A stretch of 64,000 nt of DNA from Candidula unifasciata (GCA_905116865.2 CAJHNH020006979.1:83752-147751); one strand, 5' to 3'; numbered from the stretch's first letter, positions 1 to 11,083 are shown. Made by a program: numbers and translations. Notes: generated by a model from the letters alone, not told the origin.

Positions 1-71
1 ATGTATGTATGTATGTGTGTGTGTATGTATGTATGTATGTATGTATGTATGTATGTATGTATGAATGTATG

Positions 72-101
<30 letters not shown>
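1..101. repeat. (ATGT)n microsatellite at window edge
   Basis: Tandem ATGT with a few GT variants, running off the left edge, followed by nine A. It abuts a short repeat fragment and then a LINE, so it may be the tail or landing site of an insertion. Confidence 0.95.
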
Positions 102-103
<2 letters not shown>

Positions 104-175
104 AAAAAAGCAATGGCAAACTACTGGACGTAAATTTGCCTAGAGAAACGACACAACAGCCAGGGGCTGTTAGGG
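102..175 (+). repeat. Fragment of a dispersed SINE-like family
   Basis: The phrase GGCAAACTACTGGACGTAAA recurs in slightly different form near 26052-26072 and 27169-27190, where it lies downstream of a tRNA-like B-box. I therefore read this as the 3' part of the same short interspersed family. Its own head is missing, cut off by the microsatellite. Confidence 0.5.
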
Positions 176-1640
176 TTGGTTCTGCAACGTCCTGTAGAGG
201 ATACGCAACAACCTTTTTTACGATATATTTGGCCTAAAGCGTGGACAAGAAAAGTCTATATCCCTCTCTCAAAGGAAGGAAATACAAAACTGTGCTCCAA
301 CTACCGTACCATCGCAATAATAAGTCATGCTAGCAAAAGCCTCTTACAAATTATCATGAAAAGGATTGAATAGAAATTACAATATGAACTAGATGAAGCA
401 CAAGCGGGTTTCAGACAGGGTAGAGGAACTAAGGACCACATATTTAATATAAGAATAATTTTTTTTTTTTTTTTTTGAAAAATGCATAGAATACAATGTA
501 GATCTTCATGCTTGTTTTATTGATTATAGCAAGGCATTTGATTGTGTCCAGCACCACCAACTGTGGACTATTATGAAAAGTATGGGGTTTCCAGCGCATT
601 TAGTGCATTTAATTGAAAATCTCTATCATGAACAACAAGCAGCCATCAGAGCAGCTGGTGAAACATCTGATTGGTTCGAGGTGCAAAAGGGGATGAGGCA
701 GGGGTGCATTATCTCACCATACCTATTCAATATATACGCAGAAAATATAATGAGAAATGTCAAAAATGACCAGACTTGTGACGGTTATGATCCGCTAAAA
801 ATTGGTGGCAACCCTATTCCTGAACTCCGCTACGCAGATGACACAGTCCTCCTTTCGAACAGTGTAAAGGGAATAGAAAATTTAATATTGTCCGTTAAAA
901 AAGCACTGTGAGGATCAAAATCTGTTCTTGAATTTAAAGAAAACGAAAATAATGTCCACAGATAAAACTGGCTGTCACCCAAAAATGACAATAAATGATG
1001 AAGAAATTGAAAATGTCACAAACTTTGAATATCTAGGCTCTATAATAAACAACAATAGAGACTGTTCGACAGAAATTAAAAGATGGATGACCATAGCATT
1101 GCAAAGATTGAACAGCCTTAAAAGTCTATGGTTAAGCACCAGCAAGGAAATAAAAATTAGAAATTTGAGAGCATACATCTTCCCTGTGGCTACATACGGA
1201 TGTGAGTCGTGGACTATTTCTCAGTCCTTAAGAAAGAGAATAGGGGCTTTTGCGCAGAAATGCTATAGAAAGATTCTCATAATATCCTGGACAAAGAAGA
1301 TGAGAAATATTGACATCTTAAAAGATCTGAAGGTAACGGAAGATTGGCTAATAAACAGCATCTTTTCTCGAAAGCTGAAATATTTTGGTCATATCAAGCG
1401 CTACGACGGATTGGAAAAAAATTATAGCAGAAGGCATTGTACCAGGAAGGAGGTACAGGGGCCGACCGACACGAAGATGGGCACAGGATATAAGTGACTC
1501 CTTGAGTTCCTTGAAAGTTCATAAGGCGGAGGAACTGGCAAGAGACCGAGTTTCTTACAGGCAGACTGTGATGAGAGCGACGTTCTTCAAAGGACCTGCT
1601 ACGTGATGATGAGGAATTCTGACAAAGTGTGTTATGGGTA
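176..1640 (+). pseudogene. Non-LTR retrotransposon reverse transcriptase, broken
   Basis: This is the RT and C-terminal part of a LINE ORF2, which copies its own mRNA at a nicked target. Visible RT blocks, spread over shifting frames, are: QAGFRQGRGTKDHIFNIR (about 398-460); motif A FIDYSKAFD with its catalytic aspartate (about 515-541); motif B MRQGCIISPYLFN (about 693-732); motif C YADD at 831-842; then the post-RT region with YLGSIINNN and CESWTISQS. The C-terminus ([13 protein letters not shown], 1460-1500) needs another frameshift near 1420 and ends at a stop at about 1604-1606. A run of 17 T at 460-476 breaks the fingers region, and a stop lies at 362-372. The endonuclease domain is absent, as expected for a 5'-truncated copy. 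The clade (RTE/CR1/Jockey-like) cannot be fixed by eye. Dead copy. Confidence 0.93.
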
Positions 1641-2256
1641 TAGTTCGTAGCTTTCTTGATCCTACTCAACAACACGACCAGTGATGTAACAAACTATTAC
1701 AGATCTAATTGTTTATTTCCACAATATTGTCAAGTCAAACAGTATGAATCATTTCATTAACCAACAGTATAGGAACACTTCATTATCTTATTACTGGCTA
1801 TTCATATGTCTCTCTAGGAGTTCCTTAATCACTCTTCTAGCTAAACTCAAAATTTAATATTTCTTTTAACGAAGTTTTCTCAACCGCCCTCCCAAGCGGC
1901 TCCGCACTAACTTCTTGTCTCGTCCTCCCCTTCACCGCTGCTTCCTCTCCCTTCTTCGCGTAGGTTCTCAATCACCCCCTGTCACCCGTCTTCGGTGGTC
2001 ACGTTTGCATTAACGTTCTCTCTTCAACTGGTCACAGTGCACCTGATTTATCCTTTTCGCTTTGTCGGGCCAGCGTTCTAATCACCGTTTTCTGTCATGC
2101 CAACCAGTGATGGATTGGCATGGCTTGGTGCTGGTCTGAATAGTATGCAATCTTTATTTAACCCCTCTCTCAACCTTCCAATATATATATTTCCATTTTA
2201 AATATATTTCAATGTTTATCATTTCATTTCATCTCACTAGTAATCGTATAGATTAG
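1641..2256. other. Gene-free stretch, no recognised feature
   Basis: No ORF with family resemblance. A pyrimidine-rich part (about 1880-2060) may be an old antisense repeat, but I find no second copy in the window. Confidence 0.6.
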
Positions 2257-2269
2257 GTTGTATGTATGT

Positions 2270-2270
2270 G

Positions 2271-2331
<61 letters not shown>
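2270..2331. repeat. (CA)n then (TA)n microsatellite
   Basis: Short CA run followed by about 20 TA units. The ORF reading through it is a microsatellite translation. Confidence 0.95.
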
Positions 2332-2337
<6 letters not shown>

Positions 2338-2340
2338 TTA

Positions 2341-3590
2341 TACATACAACCAGAAATGACGTGCAATGTATCCCCAGTTATCTATAACATAAAACTCAAG
2401 AAAGTAATCTTCCCAAGAAAGAAGGGAAAAAGAATCTCTGAAAAAGTCAACATAGACTGAATAATGAAGTATTACATTTACAGAGTATATGAAATTCTTA
2501 TACCGTTAGGTATAGTAACTGGAGAGAATTTCTTAGAAACGAACCGTAGCATTTCTTCTAGTCGAATGTGCAATGCTACCTCGTGCATTTACAGTTATTT
2601 ATCTACTGTGAAAGTCTACAGCGTTTCTTGACGCTTCCTTCAGAGGTTAATACCTCCGTTCAATAAGGGAATAGTCGGCGTGTATTTACTTACAAATCAT
2701 GTCATGCTTTGGACTGGCTTATCGCCAAGTACGTTTCTCACTGTGTACCTCAGTAAAGTCTGGTTAAACATGATAATCTTCTCTAATGACTCTAATCATT
2801 TATGTTTCTGGCATAATGTCTAAGAGAGGCTTTTTGGCCAGTAACTCTCTTAGCAAACATATAGTATGTAGGTATTGTAATCTTTATCCACCACAGAACG
2901 TGTAGATTTTCACTTGTCGGGGATAGTACTATACAAATATGAAACCTTCACCGGGCAAAATAGCATGTGAATATTTAATGAGATGGACAAAACAACGGGT
3001 ATATATTTAATATTTACGAACAAACGACATCTAGACACAACAACTGAATGTGTTTAGTGGTTGTGTGGGCGATTTGTGGGTGGGTTACTCCCGTACGCAA
3101 CGATGTAGAGTTAAACAGAATTTATAATATCTACAAAAGTATTGTTCCCCTTACAAACTCGGCATACATAATTTGCCCCTTTGTAATTAATCCAGCGTGT
3201 AGAAAATCCTTCCCCCTGCTGATTTCTGTTCGCTATTTGTCAGTTTTTTATGCCCATTAAACTCGATACAATATGAAAGGCATTAAAGTATTGTTTATCA
3301 TCTACTGGTTCAGTTATAATATCTGTCATTTGTGTCTCGTCAGTCCTACAGCTTCTGTCGATTTCTACGGTCCAGGTTCAGTATTACCACCTTTGCTTCT
3401 ACAAACTCCTCCTTTTTCTGTTAGTTTGTCTTTCCCTACGTCTCTGTGTGTCTATAAAACTGTTTCCTCTTTTAGATCTGTATGTCTCTTAATAATCATA
3501 GAAATTCCTGCCTCATGTTTTTTCTTTTGTAATGCGCAGTTTCTACTGTTTATTCTTCTTCTCTTCTACGATCACATGTACCGTTAACTG
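2341..3590. other. Gene-free stretch
   Basis: No feature I can support. The small plus-strand ORFs at 3048-3260 and 3273-3587 are rich in F, L, S and Y, as expected for the antisense of A-rich decayed coding DNA, and resemble nothing I know. Confidence 0.5.
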
Positions 3591-3599
3591 GTACCTCTT

Positions 3600-4910
3600 A
3601 CGGTATTAATTCTTTCACAGTAGACGGAGTATCCGTCCTGGTTCTAACAGCGACTTAAAATCTACGACCTGCTTTCTTAGTGATCCTAATCTCATCATCT
3701 GCGTCGTAATTTTCCGAGAATAAGTCAACCTTGTTACTACTAACTTCAAAAGGTAATGTAACTATTTATTCACTTTCTTTTTCTGTGGGTATCAGCTGTG
3801 TATTAGACGAATGTTGCTAATTTCTTTCTTTAAATGTCTCTACCCCCTCTACTTTCCTATGTGCGCTATTGTTATCTAGTATTTTTACTTCTACCGCGTT
3901 TGCTTCCCATAACCATTCCATTGCCAAACAACCCTCTTTATCTTCTTCTTGTTCCGACTTAACATTAGTCGGTATTAACTCCTTATGTGTTTCTATGTTA
4001 TCTTCTTCTTTCAAGTATTGAATGTGTGTCCTGTTTACAGTTACAGCATTTACTTCGTTAGTGTAGCTTTTATTAAACTGTTTCCTGTGATTCCTCTCTT
4101 TTAACCCACCTAACCTGTATTCACTACTTTGTAAGGGGTGCGACCTGTTTTTAGAAATACTGACTAATGCCTGGAAATCGTTCTGCCGCTCACTTGAACC
4201 GTCTTTCCTTCTAACCTCCTCTCTGGGTATCTTCCACCGGGACCTGTATTTAGCTACTACTTTACTTTTAAACATTTCTTCTAAATTATTTGTCTCGTCA
4301 TCAGCAGCGCACATGTTTTCATTACCTGCCTGCCATAATCCGTCATAGTGACTGACCTCCCGATTATTTCCTAAGTTTTGTAATCGTATATTCTTATTAT
4401 AGCCTAATTTTCTTATCCTGTCTCTTTTGAATCTTTTAGCTTGATTATGAGTCTTACCGTGGGCCCTGTAATCTTGATTATTGTTCAACATGCAAAATCT
4501 GGTATCTGGATTACATGACCTAACTCGACCTCGTTTTTTTCTCATGGATATTTCCTACTCAATTTATGTTCTGTTATATGCTTCCCTAATTATGACCCCG
4601 CTCCTGTGCTCTGATATTTCTATTATTTTCTAACTTTTGTAACCTGTCGACTTTGTTTAAATCACTATTTTTTTATTCTTTCGTTCAGTATTTGTGACCT
4701 CGCTTGACCCTGATTTTTCTCGTACGCTTTTGTGCTGTCTAGTCTGTGATACTGATTATCTTTAGGGCAGTGCATTCTCCCGTTTGCATAATTTTGCTTA
4801 GTCTTGTAAAAGGAAAATCGTTTAACATCGTTATTATTGCTAGTAACTGTTCCTACGTTATAACTTCTTGTTTCTTTCTGTCTCTGTCTACGACTAGCTA
4901 CTGATGACCA
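3600..4910 (-). pseudogene. Decayed K/N/R-rich coding-like region, unrecognised
   Basis: The minus strand carries a 242-codon ATG ORF (4545 down to 3817). Upstream, about 80 further codons are open from about 4910 to 4673, ending in a stop, with another open patch between. Downstream (about 3760-3650) a further open piece reads LPFEVSSNKVDLFSENYDAD. All patches share the same composition: very charged, rich in N, K, R, Q and E, with few hydrophobic residues and no transmembrane segment. The 242-residue part has no zinc knuckle, RT or protease motif. Openness over about 1.2 kb in one strand with similar composition suggests a single decayed ORF, possibly a retroelement ORF1 or gag, but that is inference. 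AT-rich composition alone could produce part of this. Confidence 0.35.
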
Positions 4911-5341
4911 ATGCTGAACATTGTTATGTTCTATAACAAAAATTGAATACGGAGTTTTCTACCTAACTGTACTACTTCAATAAAAACTCTGCTAAACTGT
5001 GCTGCTACCGTTCCTTGATGGGCCATTGTAAAAACCTGAGAAATGAACTTGTGTAAATTAAAATTTAAAAAATAAATTCTCAGATTACCTTGTTGAGTGT
5101 GGTCTTTCTTGATTTTTGTCTGTGCAACAAGGGATTTTTCATTTCACAACACAACACAGATAACACTACAGTTAAAATTGGCACTGTCCTGGAAGAATTT
5201 TCTAAGTTAGAAAGAAAGGTAGGAAAAGACAGAACATGGTTTCTCTATACCACTGTAATTTAAATCAAACAATATAGTTTATACTAATTACTGTTATTGT
5301 TCACTGTTCTTTATAATCGCGCTTATTTTGCAGTTTCTATT

Positions 5342-5455
5342 TGCAGAATCAGACAGCTAACAGTTCTTATATTCCTAAAATCGGACAGCTCACAGTTCTT
5401 ATATTCCTAGAATCAGACTGCTCACAGTTCTTATATTCCCAGAGTCGGACTTTTA
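5342..5455. repeat. 32-bp tandem repeat, about 3 copies
   Basis: Three successive copies of a unit containing ACAGTTCTTATATTCC with small differences (ATCAGACAGCT, ATCGGACAGCT, ATCAGACTGCT). Probably a young local minisatellite. Confidence 0.85.
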
Positions 5456-5573
5456 ATACAATCCGTTTATGAATTGTCTTGACTTTCAGTCTTCCGAGTA
5501 TGTACAGTTTTTAAAAGTATATTTTATGGATCCAGGCTAGAACGGGCTCGTCTTCCCCGTATTATAGTGTAGT

Positions 5574-5696
5574 CGGTACGTGTTGTTACCTTAAATGGGA
5601 TATCGTCTTATCCGGATTGAGTCGTTGAATGGTCCCTGTTGTTATCTCAAATGGGATATCATCTTATACGGATTGAGTCGACGAATGATGCAGGCT
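5574..5696. repeat. 61-bp direct duplication, 2 copies
   Basis: Two copies share AAATGGGATATC followed by CTTAT and GGATTGAGTCG, about 61 bp apart. Simple tandem duplication. Confidence 0.8.
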
Positions 5697-7395
5697 GTTG
5701 GTCTGGTTCACTTCTCTCTATTCTGTTGAAGGGTTTTTCGACATTTTATTCTTGGCAGGTACAATCATCAACTTGCTTTTAGTTCACGTTTTTTTGCAGT
5801 TGCTTATTTTGTATGTTGTACCAGAAGTCTTGCTTTTTGAGAGCTGTCAATGTAAACAAGACTTTCGCTGGTCATGGCGCCAAATATCCTCACACTTGCG
5901 ACACAGTTGCATCTTTACATCCCCCAGAAATAGATGTGCCGAATTCATAGGAAAGCTGTTTTGCGGAGAGAGACCTAGGTATGTGGAATAAAACCACGTG
6001 CAATGAAGTCGACCATTTCGACTCACTATGTGCCAAAACTAAGCTAGCTTGCAACTTTTCACCACTGCCAAAAGTGGATCCTGATGTCCGCCAAAATTTT
6101 TTTGGTCTTTTACATATTTGTTAGTGTTATGTTGTAAACATCTAGTTCGTTGAATTGATATATATATATAGTATTTATATTTGACAGCCTGAATTCTCAT
6201 GCCATTTCCTCAGTGACAGTCCAACTTTCACGTCAGTAACATAAATAATCCTGTATGGCTTAGCACAGGGAGTTTAGCTATGGGAAACGAAGATTGTTAG
6301 AAACTACAGAAATTAAAGTCTTGCTATGAATTTTTGGACCTACCAAAGATGCGAACAGCGAAGAATAGAAAGTAATAAGAAACATCGAAAACATATAGTC
6401 TGTTTGAAACTTGACCAACATTATAGAGATTTAGGTAATTCGTTTGTGTTCTTCAACCAAAAATATGTCAGAAGGAATAGCTTTAATAAGTTTATCTTCA
6501 AAGAAAGACAACAGCGAGCTTATATTGCATGTTGCTAGTGGGTTGAAGCTCAAAATTTCTGTGACTGCGATTTTAAAAGAAAAGTGTTTATAAAGTATAA
6601 GATAATTTATTTATTGCTTGATCTAATTGTTATTTGGAAGCTGAGTAACAAGAGTAATGAAGACGTCCTGAAAGGAATTGACTCACAAAGAGAAGTGACT
6701 GCTTGCAATGACTCTGTACTTTATTCACTCGGGCTCTAGTCTCTTGCAGACTCCTCTTTCACATACTGACATCAACACCACGAGTAGAAGATGGACGACA
6801 GTGAACGATACAATGCGATTTCACTCTTTATTCTCCACTGGCTGTTCCTTCAGCTGGTACATGGTGAAGGACATGTCTAGGTACCGCTTTCTAAAAATCA
6901 TTTCAAAACTAATGTCAACATTACCTTCACTGATGGAAACCACATCCAACCATTCCACAATAACAATTTAATGCAAACAACTATTCTTCATGACGGCGAC
7001 TAACACAGCTGGCCGACGATTTCCCGTTAGTCTTTGTTGCCTGGTCAAGGAGGCGTTAGAAACTCTGCAAACATATCAGACGCACACTTTATACAACAAA
7101 CCTCCGCTCTCAATGCATTCAGTTTCTTGACCCAAACAAGACTGTCCACATGCTCTTTCTAAGGCATTGTATAATCTTCTTTTGCCCACATTATATTTTT
7201 GCCCCTTATGACTTTTTAGTGTTCTCCGATTCACATGCACATTGGCCAACATTTTTCCGTGCATCTCGGCTTCGCACTCGTTACATTTAAATTTCTCATT
7301 CACATTAAAAATCTGACGTCATTTTCTCTGTAACATAACTTATCAAGGAGAAAATAGTTTAGTACACTGCCCACATCATAAATAGACAGTATACA
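5697..7395. other. Gene-free stretch
   Basis: Several short ORFs (5698-5991, 6326-6538, 6708-6971, 7076-7303 minus) show no family resemblance, no conserved neighbours and no convincing start context. A short AT run lies at 6160-6171. I see no repeat family member that I can match elsewhere, apart from a 35-bp phrase near 6045-6080 (AAGCTAGCTTGCAA...TTTCACCA) that is also present near 51893-51920. Confidence 0.5.
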
Positions 7396-7399
7396 TTCA

Positions 7400-7640
7400 T
7401 TGGTTATTTGATGAGAATGAGACAAAATTCGAGAACATCGTGACAGTAGGATAGTTGTAGGGGAAGAGAGGCAGAGGGAGACTGAGAGAACATATGATGG
7501 ACAGTTTGACAACATGACATGGAAGAATCATCTGTGTCAGAGCTGATTAAAAGTACACGAGACATACAGTTTTGGATAGACATGAATACCAACGCCACAC
7601 GGCATGGACTTTAGGAAAAAGAAGTAATAAATGGTTAGTG
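7400..7640 (+). pseudogene. LINE ORF2 C-terminal remnant (family L1)
   Basis: Reads as the tail of a non-LTR ORF2: a TGATGAGAATGAGAC motif (encoding the typical GH-MRM block), an arginine/glycine basic region, then a segment ending near ACCAACGCCACAC. The same nucleotide order occurs at 44010-44215, so two copies of one family are present. Frames are broken by several indels. Confidence 0.8.
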
Positions 7641-7839
7641 TTAATTAGTGTGTTAGCATTTTTCGAATTGTCTCCACTGTTTGTTTCGTCTTTAATCAGA
7701 AAGCTGACCAACATGCTCATGCTACGAATTCAGCAAGCTTTGCAAAAACAAAAACAAAACAAAACCCCAAAAAAACTGTTTAAACTGTTTTTATTATGGG
7801 ATGTATAATTGTGAGTAGTCTGAGATAGATCAATATGAT

Positions 7840-7906
7840 CTGACTGGTACGTTTTTCTCTCTTTCCATACGATAGTGTTATATTGCTCTATGGGGATGGC
7901 AAGTGT
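7840..7906 (-). pseudogene. LINE 3' remnant, part 1 (interrupted)
   Basis: The phrase CGATAGTGTTATATTG then CTATG and GGGATGGCAAGTG matches 46474-46532, where it continues directly into AGCAAGACCCGCCCG. Here that continuation is found only at about 8848, after about 940 bp of other sequence. This is the outer left half of an interrupted repeat. Confidence 0.75.
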
Positions 7907-8340
7907 CTGGGTGTCTAGTGGAAAAGCAAGTTTTATCCCTTAAAGTCCATCGTGTCCGAATTGTCTGCCTGTGTCCCTCTGTCATATGCCAACAAAGTCT
8001 AACATGTGCCCGATAAACCACCCGTAAGCTTGCCACTTGGTCTTTCAGGTAAGCTGACTGCTCTAATTACGCTAACGGACACTTAAACAACTGGGCGAGG
8101 TTGCGGAGAGGGCCTCGAGCTGGCTCTGGACACAACAGAACGTTGTGGGAGACGGGCCTCGGTGAGCTGGTGCGGGTGTCTAGTGGAAAAGAATGTCTTA
8201 TCCCTTAAAGTCAATCGTGTTCGAATTGTCTGCCAGTGTCCCTCTGACACATGACAACAAAGTCCGACATGTGTCCGGTAAACCAAACGTAAGCTTGCCA
8301 CTCGGTCATCCAGGTATGCAGACTGCATTATTATGCTACC
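7907..8340. repeat. ~271-bp direct duplication, 2 copies (A1, A2)
   Basis: GGGTGTCTAGTGGAAAAG starts both copies, at about 7908 and 8179. They run in parallel through TTATCCCTTAAAGTC, AACAAAGTC and GTAAGCTTGCCAC to about 8080 and 8340. Divergence is moderate, so this is an old duplication. Copy A2 runs directly into the next duplication. Confidence 0.85.
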
Positions 8341-8840
8341 GCAACGACTTCTTATCTCACAGTACCTTTTGCGAAGTCACCAATTCGTCTTGTCCCTGTC
8401 CGAATAACATCCGGTAATACATGCAGCAGGAAAAACCAATCCTGAGCCTCATGAACTCAGGTGGGCCCACTCTCTGAAAATGTCTTGGAGCTCGTGGGCC
8501 GAAACATTTGTCGACGAGAGATTACTTTTACTGATGATTGGTAGACCCCTGATGTACATACTCCCCTGTGGAGTTTCTTTTTATGAAACCGCAGCGACTA
8601 TGTAATACACTTCGTATCTCACAGTACCTTTTGCTCAGTCACCAATTTCGTCTTGTCCCTGTCCGAGGACATCCGGTAATACGTGCAGCAGGGGAAACCA
8701 TCCCTGAGCTTCGTGAACTCAGGAAGGCCCACTCTCTGAAAATGTCAGGAGCTCGTGGACTGAAACATTTGTCGACGAGAGATTACTTCTACTGATGATT
8801 TGTTCTCCTTCTGTACATGCTCCCATGTGAAATTTCTTCC
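8332..8840. repeat. ~245-bp direct duplication, 2 copies (B1, B2)
   Basis: Copies 8332-8577 and 8578-8840 share CACAGTACCTTTTGC, GTCTTGTCCCTGTCCGA, ACATCCGGTAATAC, CCCACTCTCTGAAAATGTC and GTCGACGAGAGATTACTT followed by TACTGATGAT. A third, diverged copy lies at 51308-51510. With A1/A2 this block looks inserted in a LINE tail. Confidence 0.85.
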
Positions 8841-8844
8841 TATT

Positions 8845-9065
8845 CTTAGCAAGACCCGCCCGTGTTAAGAAATGTCTTCCACAATTATAGCAAGAGTTTC
8901 AGGACCGTTGATGTCAACATTTGCGTTTAGAGTGGCTCTTCTAAAACGCAGCTCTTGTCTTTTCTGCAATCATTTCTTTCCTCATTCTCATTCCCTTCCT
9001 GATATGCCTTCGCCGCACAACACGGCCCAAGTATTGTGTTCCCACAGTTATAATCGCGTTTGTGC
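8845..9065 (-). pseudogene. LINE 3' remnant, part 2
   Basis: AGCAAGACCCGCCCG, GTTAAGA, ATTTCAGGACC, GTCAACATTTG and CTCATTCCCTTCCT match 46542-46690 in order. On the minus strand this corresponds to the end of a LINE ORF2 and its 3' sequence. The rest of the repeat lies at 7840-7906. Confidence 0.75.
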
Positions 9066-9239
9066 ATGCAGCTATAGTCTGTTCCAGAAATTGTCCCTAA
9101 CTGTAAAACTCTGTAACTCAGTAACCGTTTGGTGTAAGTTGTTGGAATTTGATACGAAACTTGTTTATAACAATAATATATATCAATCTTTGTGAAATTT
9201 TTTTGCATATGTGATACACATATTATAATATAAGAACGT

Positions 9240-9279
9240 GATCTATGTTTGACTAATAAGTATTAGTCAAACAAAGATC
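9240..9279. repeat. 40-bp near-perfect palindrome
   Basis: Left arm 9240-9258 and right arm 9261-9279 are reverse complements over 19 bp with one mismatch (A45/A74), around a 2-bp centre AG. The core arms TGTTTGACTAATA and TATTAGTCAAACA are perfect. It lies in otherwise featureless DNA (9066-9548). Confidence 0.95.
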
Positions 9280-9548
9280 ATGAAATTCGGCCGCTTTAAG
9301 AAAATAGCAGCACCTGTGCAATTGCAAGTTATAAAATCATAAGAGCATGGGAAATCTAAGATGGCATGGGAAATTTTGTGTTGATTCTTACACAAATTTT
9401 TGAGATATGTGTTTAAGTGTCAAGGTACGACATTCAGAAAATACTATGGTCTTCTAATCCAGTGATAGATAATTCAGTAGTGCTAAACTTAAGGACGTTT
9501 CCTGTCAGTTCTCATAATAATAGTATTCCTTACGTGTGCACTGTAACT

Positions 9549-9715
9549 TTTTTTTTTTTTTCGGAGGCTACGTGGTCTCGAGGCATGGTGTCCGCTGGAA
9601 GTTCTGAGTTCAACCCCCGGTAAGAGCTGGGATTTTTTTTTTTCACATTGACTTGGACTTCTAGAAATTCCCCCTGGTCTCTGGGTAGTGAGATTAATCA
9701 TATCATAGTAGATAT
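9549..9715 (+). mobile_element. tRNA-derived SINE, family B, truncated
   Basis: Head GTGGTCTCGAGGCATGGTG (A-box-like) and GAGTTCAACCCCCGG (B-box-like) are followed by GAGCTGGGATTTTT, GACTTGGACTTCTAG and GGTCTCTGGGTAGTGAGAT. The same order is seen at 28070-28475, 29250-29620 and 31265-31590. This copy stops where the 26-bp array begins. Confidence 0.85.
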
Positions 9716-9868
9716 AATCTTAATCATATCTTGGTAGATATAATCTTAATCATATCTCAGTATATATAACCTTAATATCTTGGTAGATATAACCTTAATC
9801 ATATCTCATTATATATAACCTTAATCATATCTCAGTAGATATAACCATAATCATATCTGAGTAGATAT
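9695..9868. repeat. 26-bp minisatellite, about 7 copies
   Basis: Unit close to TTAATCATATCTCAGTAGATATAACC with point changes and one shortened copy. The last unit runs without a break into the left end of the Tigger element. The CAGTAGA...AACC part of the unit equals the Tigger terminal motif plus 3 bp. Confidence 0.9.
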
Positions 9869-11083
9869 AACCTCGCTTAACGATCATAATTCGTTCCAGA
9901 ATCATACTCGTTAAGCGAAACACTCGTTATGCGATACAATTTTTCTCATATAAATTAATGTAAAATACGATATTGCGTTCCATATCGAAACAAATACTCA
10001 CAGAATGCAATGTATAACGCTTATTCTAAGAAAATGATTTACATATTGTTAGGGAGAGTGAATTATTTTAATTTTCTCTTCAAACGCCGAGCGCACCCAC
10101 CTGTTATGGTAATTTGATTTGCAGAAAAAAAAAGTCGAAATAATTATGATACTTAGCTAATTATTATTTTTTTTTTTCAAAATTATGTCCAGAGACATTT
10201 TGTTTTTGGCGCATTATCACTAACTAAATTTGCAACGCGCATAACCACTTCCTTGTAAGGGTGATGCTTCTCAATGTGAGGTGCAACAGTTTGCGATGCT
10301 TTCAGCATTTTTCTTTTTTCGCCAGAAGCTTGTTGCTTTTCTGTTACCTCCTCCTCCCCTGACAAACTTTCCTCAAAAACTTCTCGCTGTGAAAAACAAT
10401 GCATCTCCATAGGCTCCTGGATGGTTAGCTCTTGGCTGTGCTCTTCCACAAGCTCTTCGACATCACTGTTATCCACCTACAATCCCATGATAGTGGCTAA
10501 AGAATAAATCTCGTTGACTACAGGTTCCACAGGTACTGTCTCAAACCCCTCAAAGTCACAAATCGACAACGCTCTCCGGCCAAACGCTCTCTAGGCAACC
10601 CCTTCCCCAGCCTTGTCGATCATCTTGAGGCAGCAACGATATGGAAGTATTTTTTTTAAACTTTTTGAAAGTGAGGTTGGTCCCTTTAGTCACCTGAAAA
10701 TAATGCGTGAAGAGTGCTTTAGTGTAGAGCTTCTTAAAGTTAGAAATAACTAGCTAGTCCATGGGCTGGGAGGCAGAAACTGGATCTTGATTAACTTAAA
10801 TTCTTCAGAGAGGTCATCTTGTAGGCCTGTAGGATTCGTGTACATATATCACAAAATAATACTACTTTGAGAAAATGTGTTATCACAAGCGACACTAAGT
10901 TGCTACTATAACGAGTGATAAACACTGAATGATGTAACATGCGCACAATTCGGGACTTCCCCTATCCTCGCCACTAGTTTTTCGAAACGTGGCTCGTTAT
11001 GCAAGTCATTTTTATATCAATTTGTTTTGCTCGTTATGCGAATTACTCGTTATGAGAGGTGCTCGTTAAGCGTGGTTCTACTG
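9858..11083 (-). mobile_element. Tigger (pogo-type) DNA transposon remnant
   Basis: Terminal inverted repeats are AGTAGA(TAT)AACCTCGCTTAACGA on the left and, reverse complemented, CAGTAGAACCACGCTTAACGA on the right (ending 11083). This is the CAGTnGAACC type seen in invertebrate Tigger elements. Sub-terminal CTCGTTATGCGA motifs recur at both ends. The interior (about 1.2 kb instead of the usual 2-2.8 kb) keeps only the C-terminal part of a transposase. No clean TA target duplication is visible, since the right end is followed by TT. Confidence 0.85.
10180..10800 (-). pseudogene. Tigger transposase C-terminal fragment
   Basis: Reading the minus strand from about 10800 down, broken frames give FLPP near the third catalytic-carboxylate region, then KALF/FQVTKGTNL and KYFH, then an open piece of 97 codons (10476-10183). 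That piece contains NSDVEELVEEHSQELT, an acidic stretch, and VAPHIEKHHPYKEV. This is the acidic tail typical of Tigger/TIGD1-like transposases, which cut and paste DNA with a DDE/D RNase-H fold. The N-terminal helix-turn-helix/CENP-B DNA-binding domain and the first catalytic aspartates are missing, so it cannot encode an active enzyme. Confidence 0.8.

Noticed and set aside
5698..5991. 97-codon ORF with hydrophobic start
   Set aside because: No ATG context, donor or family match; probably chance.
7076..7303. Cys/His-containing minus ORF (zinc finger?)
   Set aside because: C and H spacing does not fit C2H2 or CCHC; too short.
8440..8800. Hammerhead ribozyme (CTGAAAC...CTGATGA motifs in repeat B)
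   Set aside because: The core order (CTGATGA, stem II, GAAA, stem III) cannot be folded; CTGATGA lacks a following stem and GAAA box.
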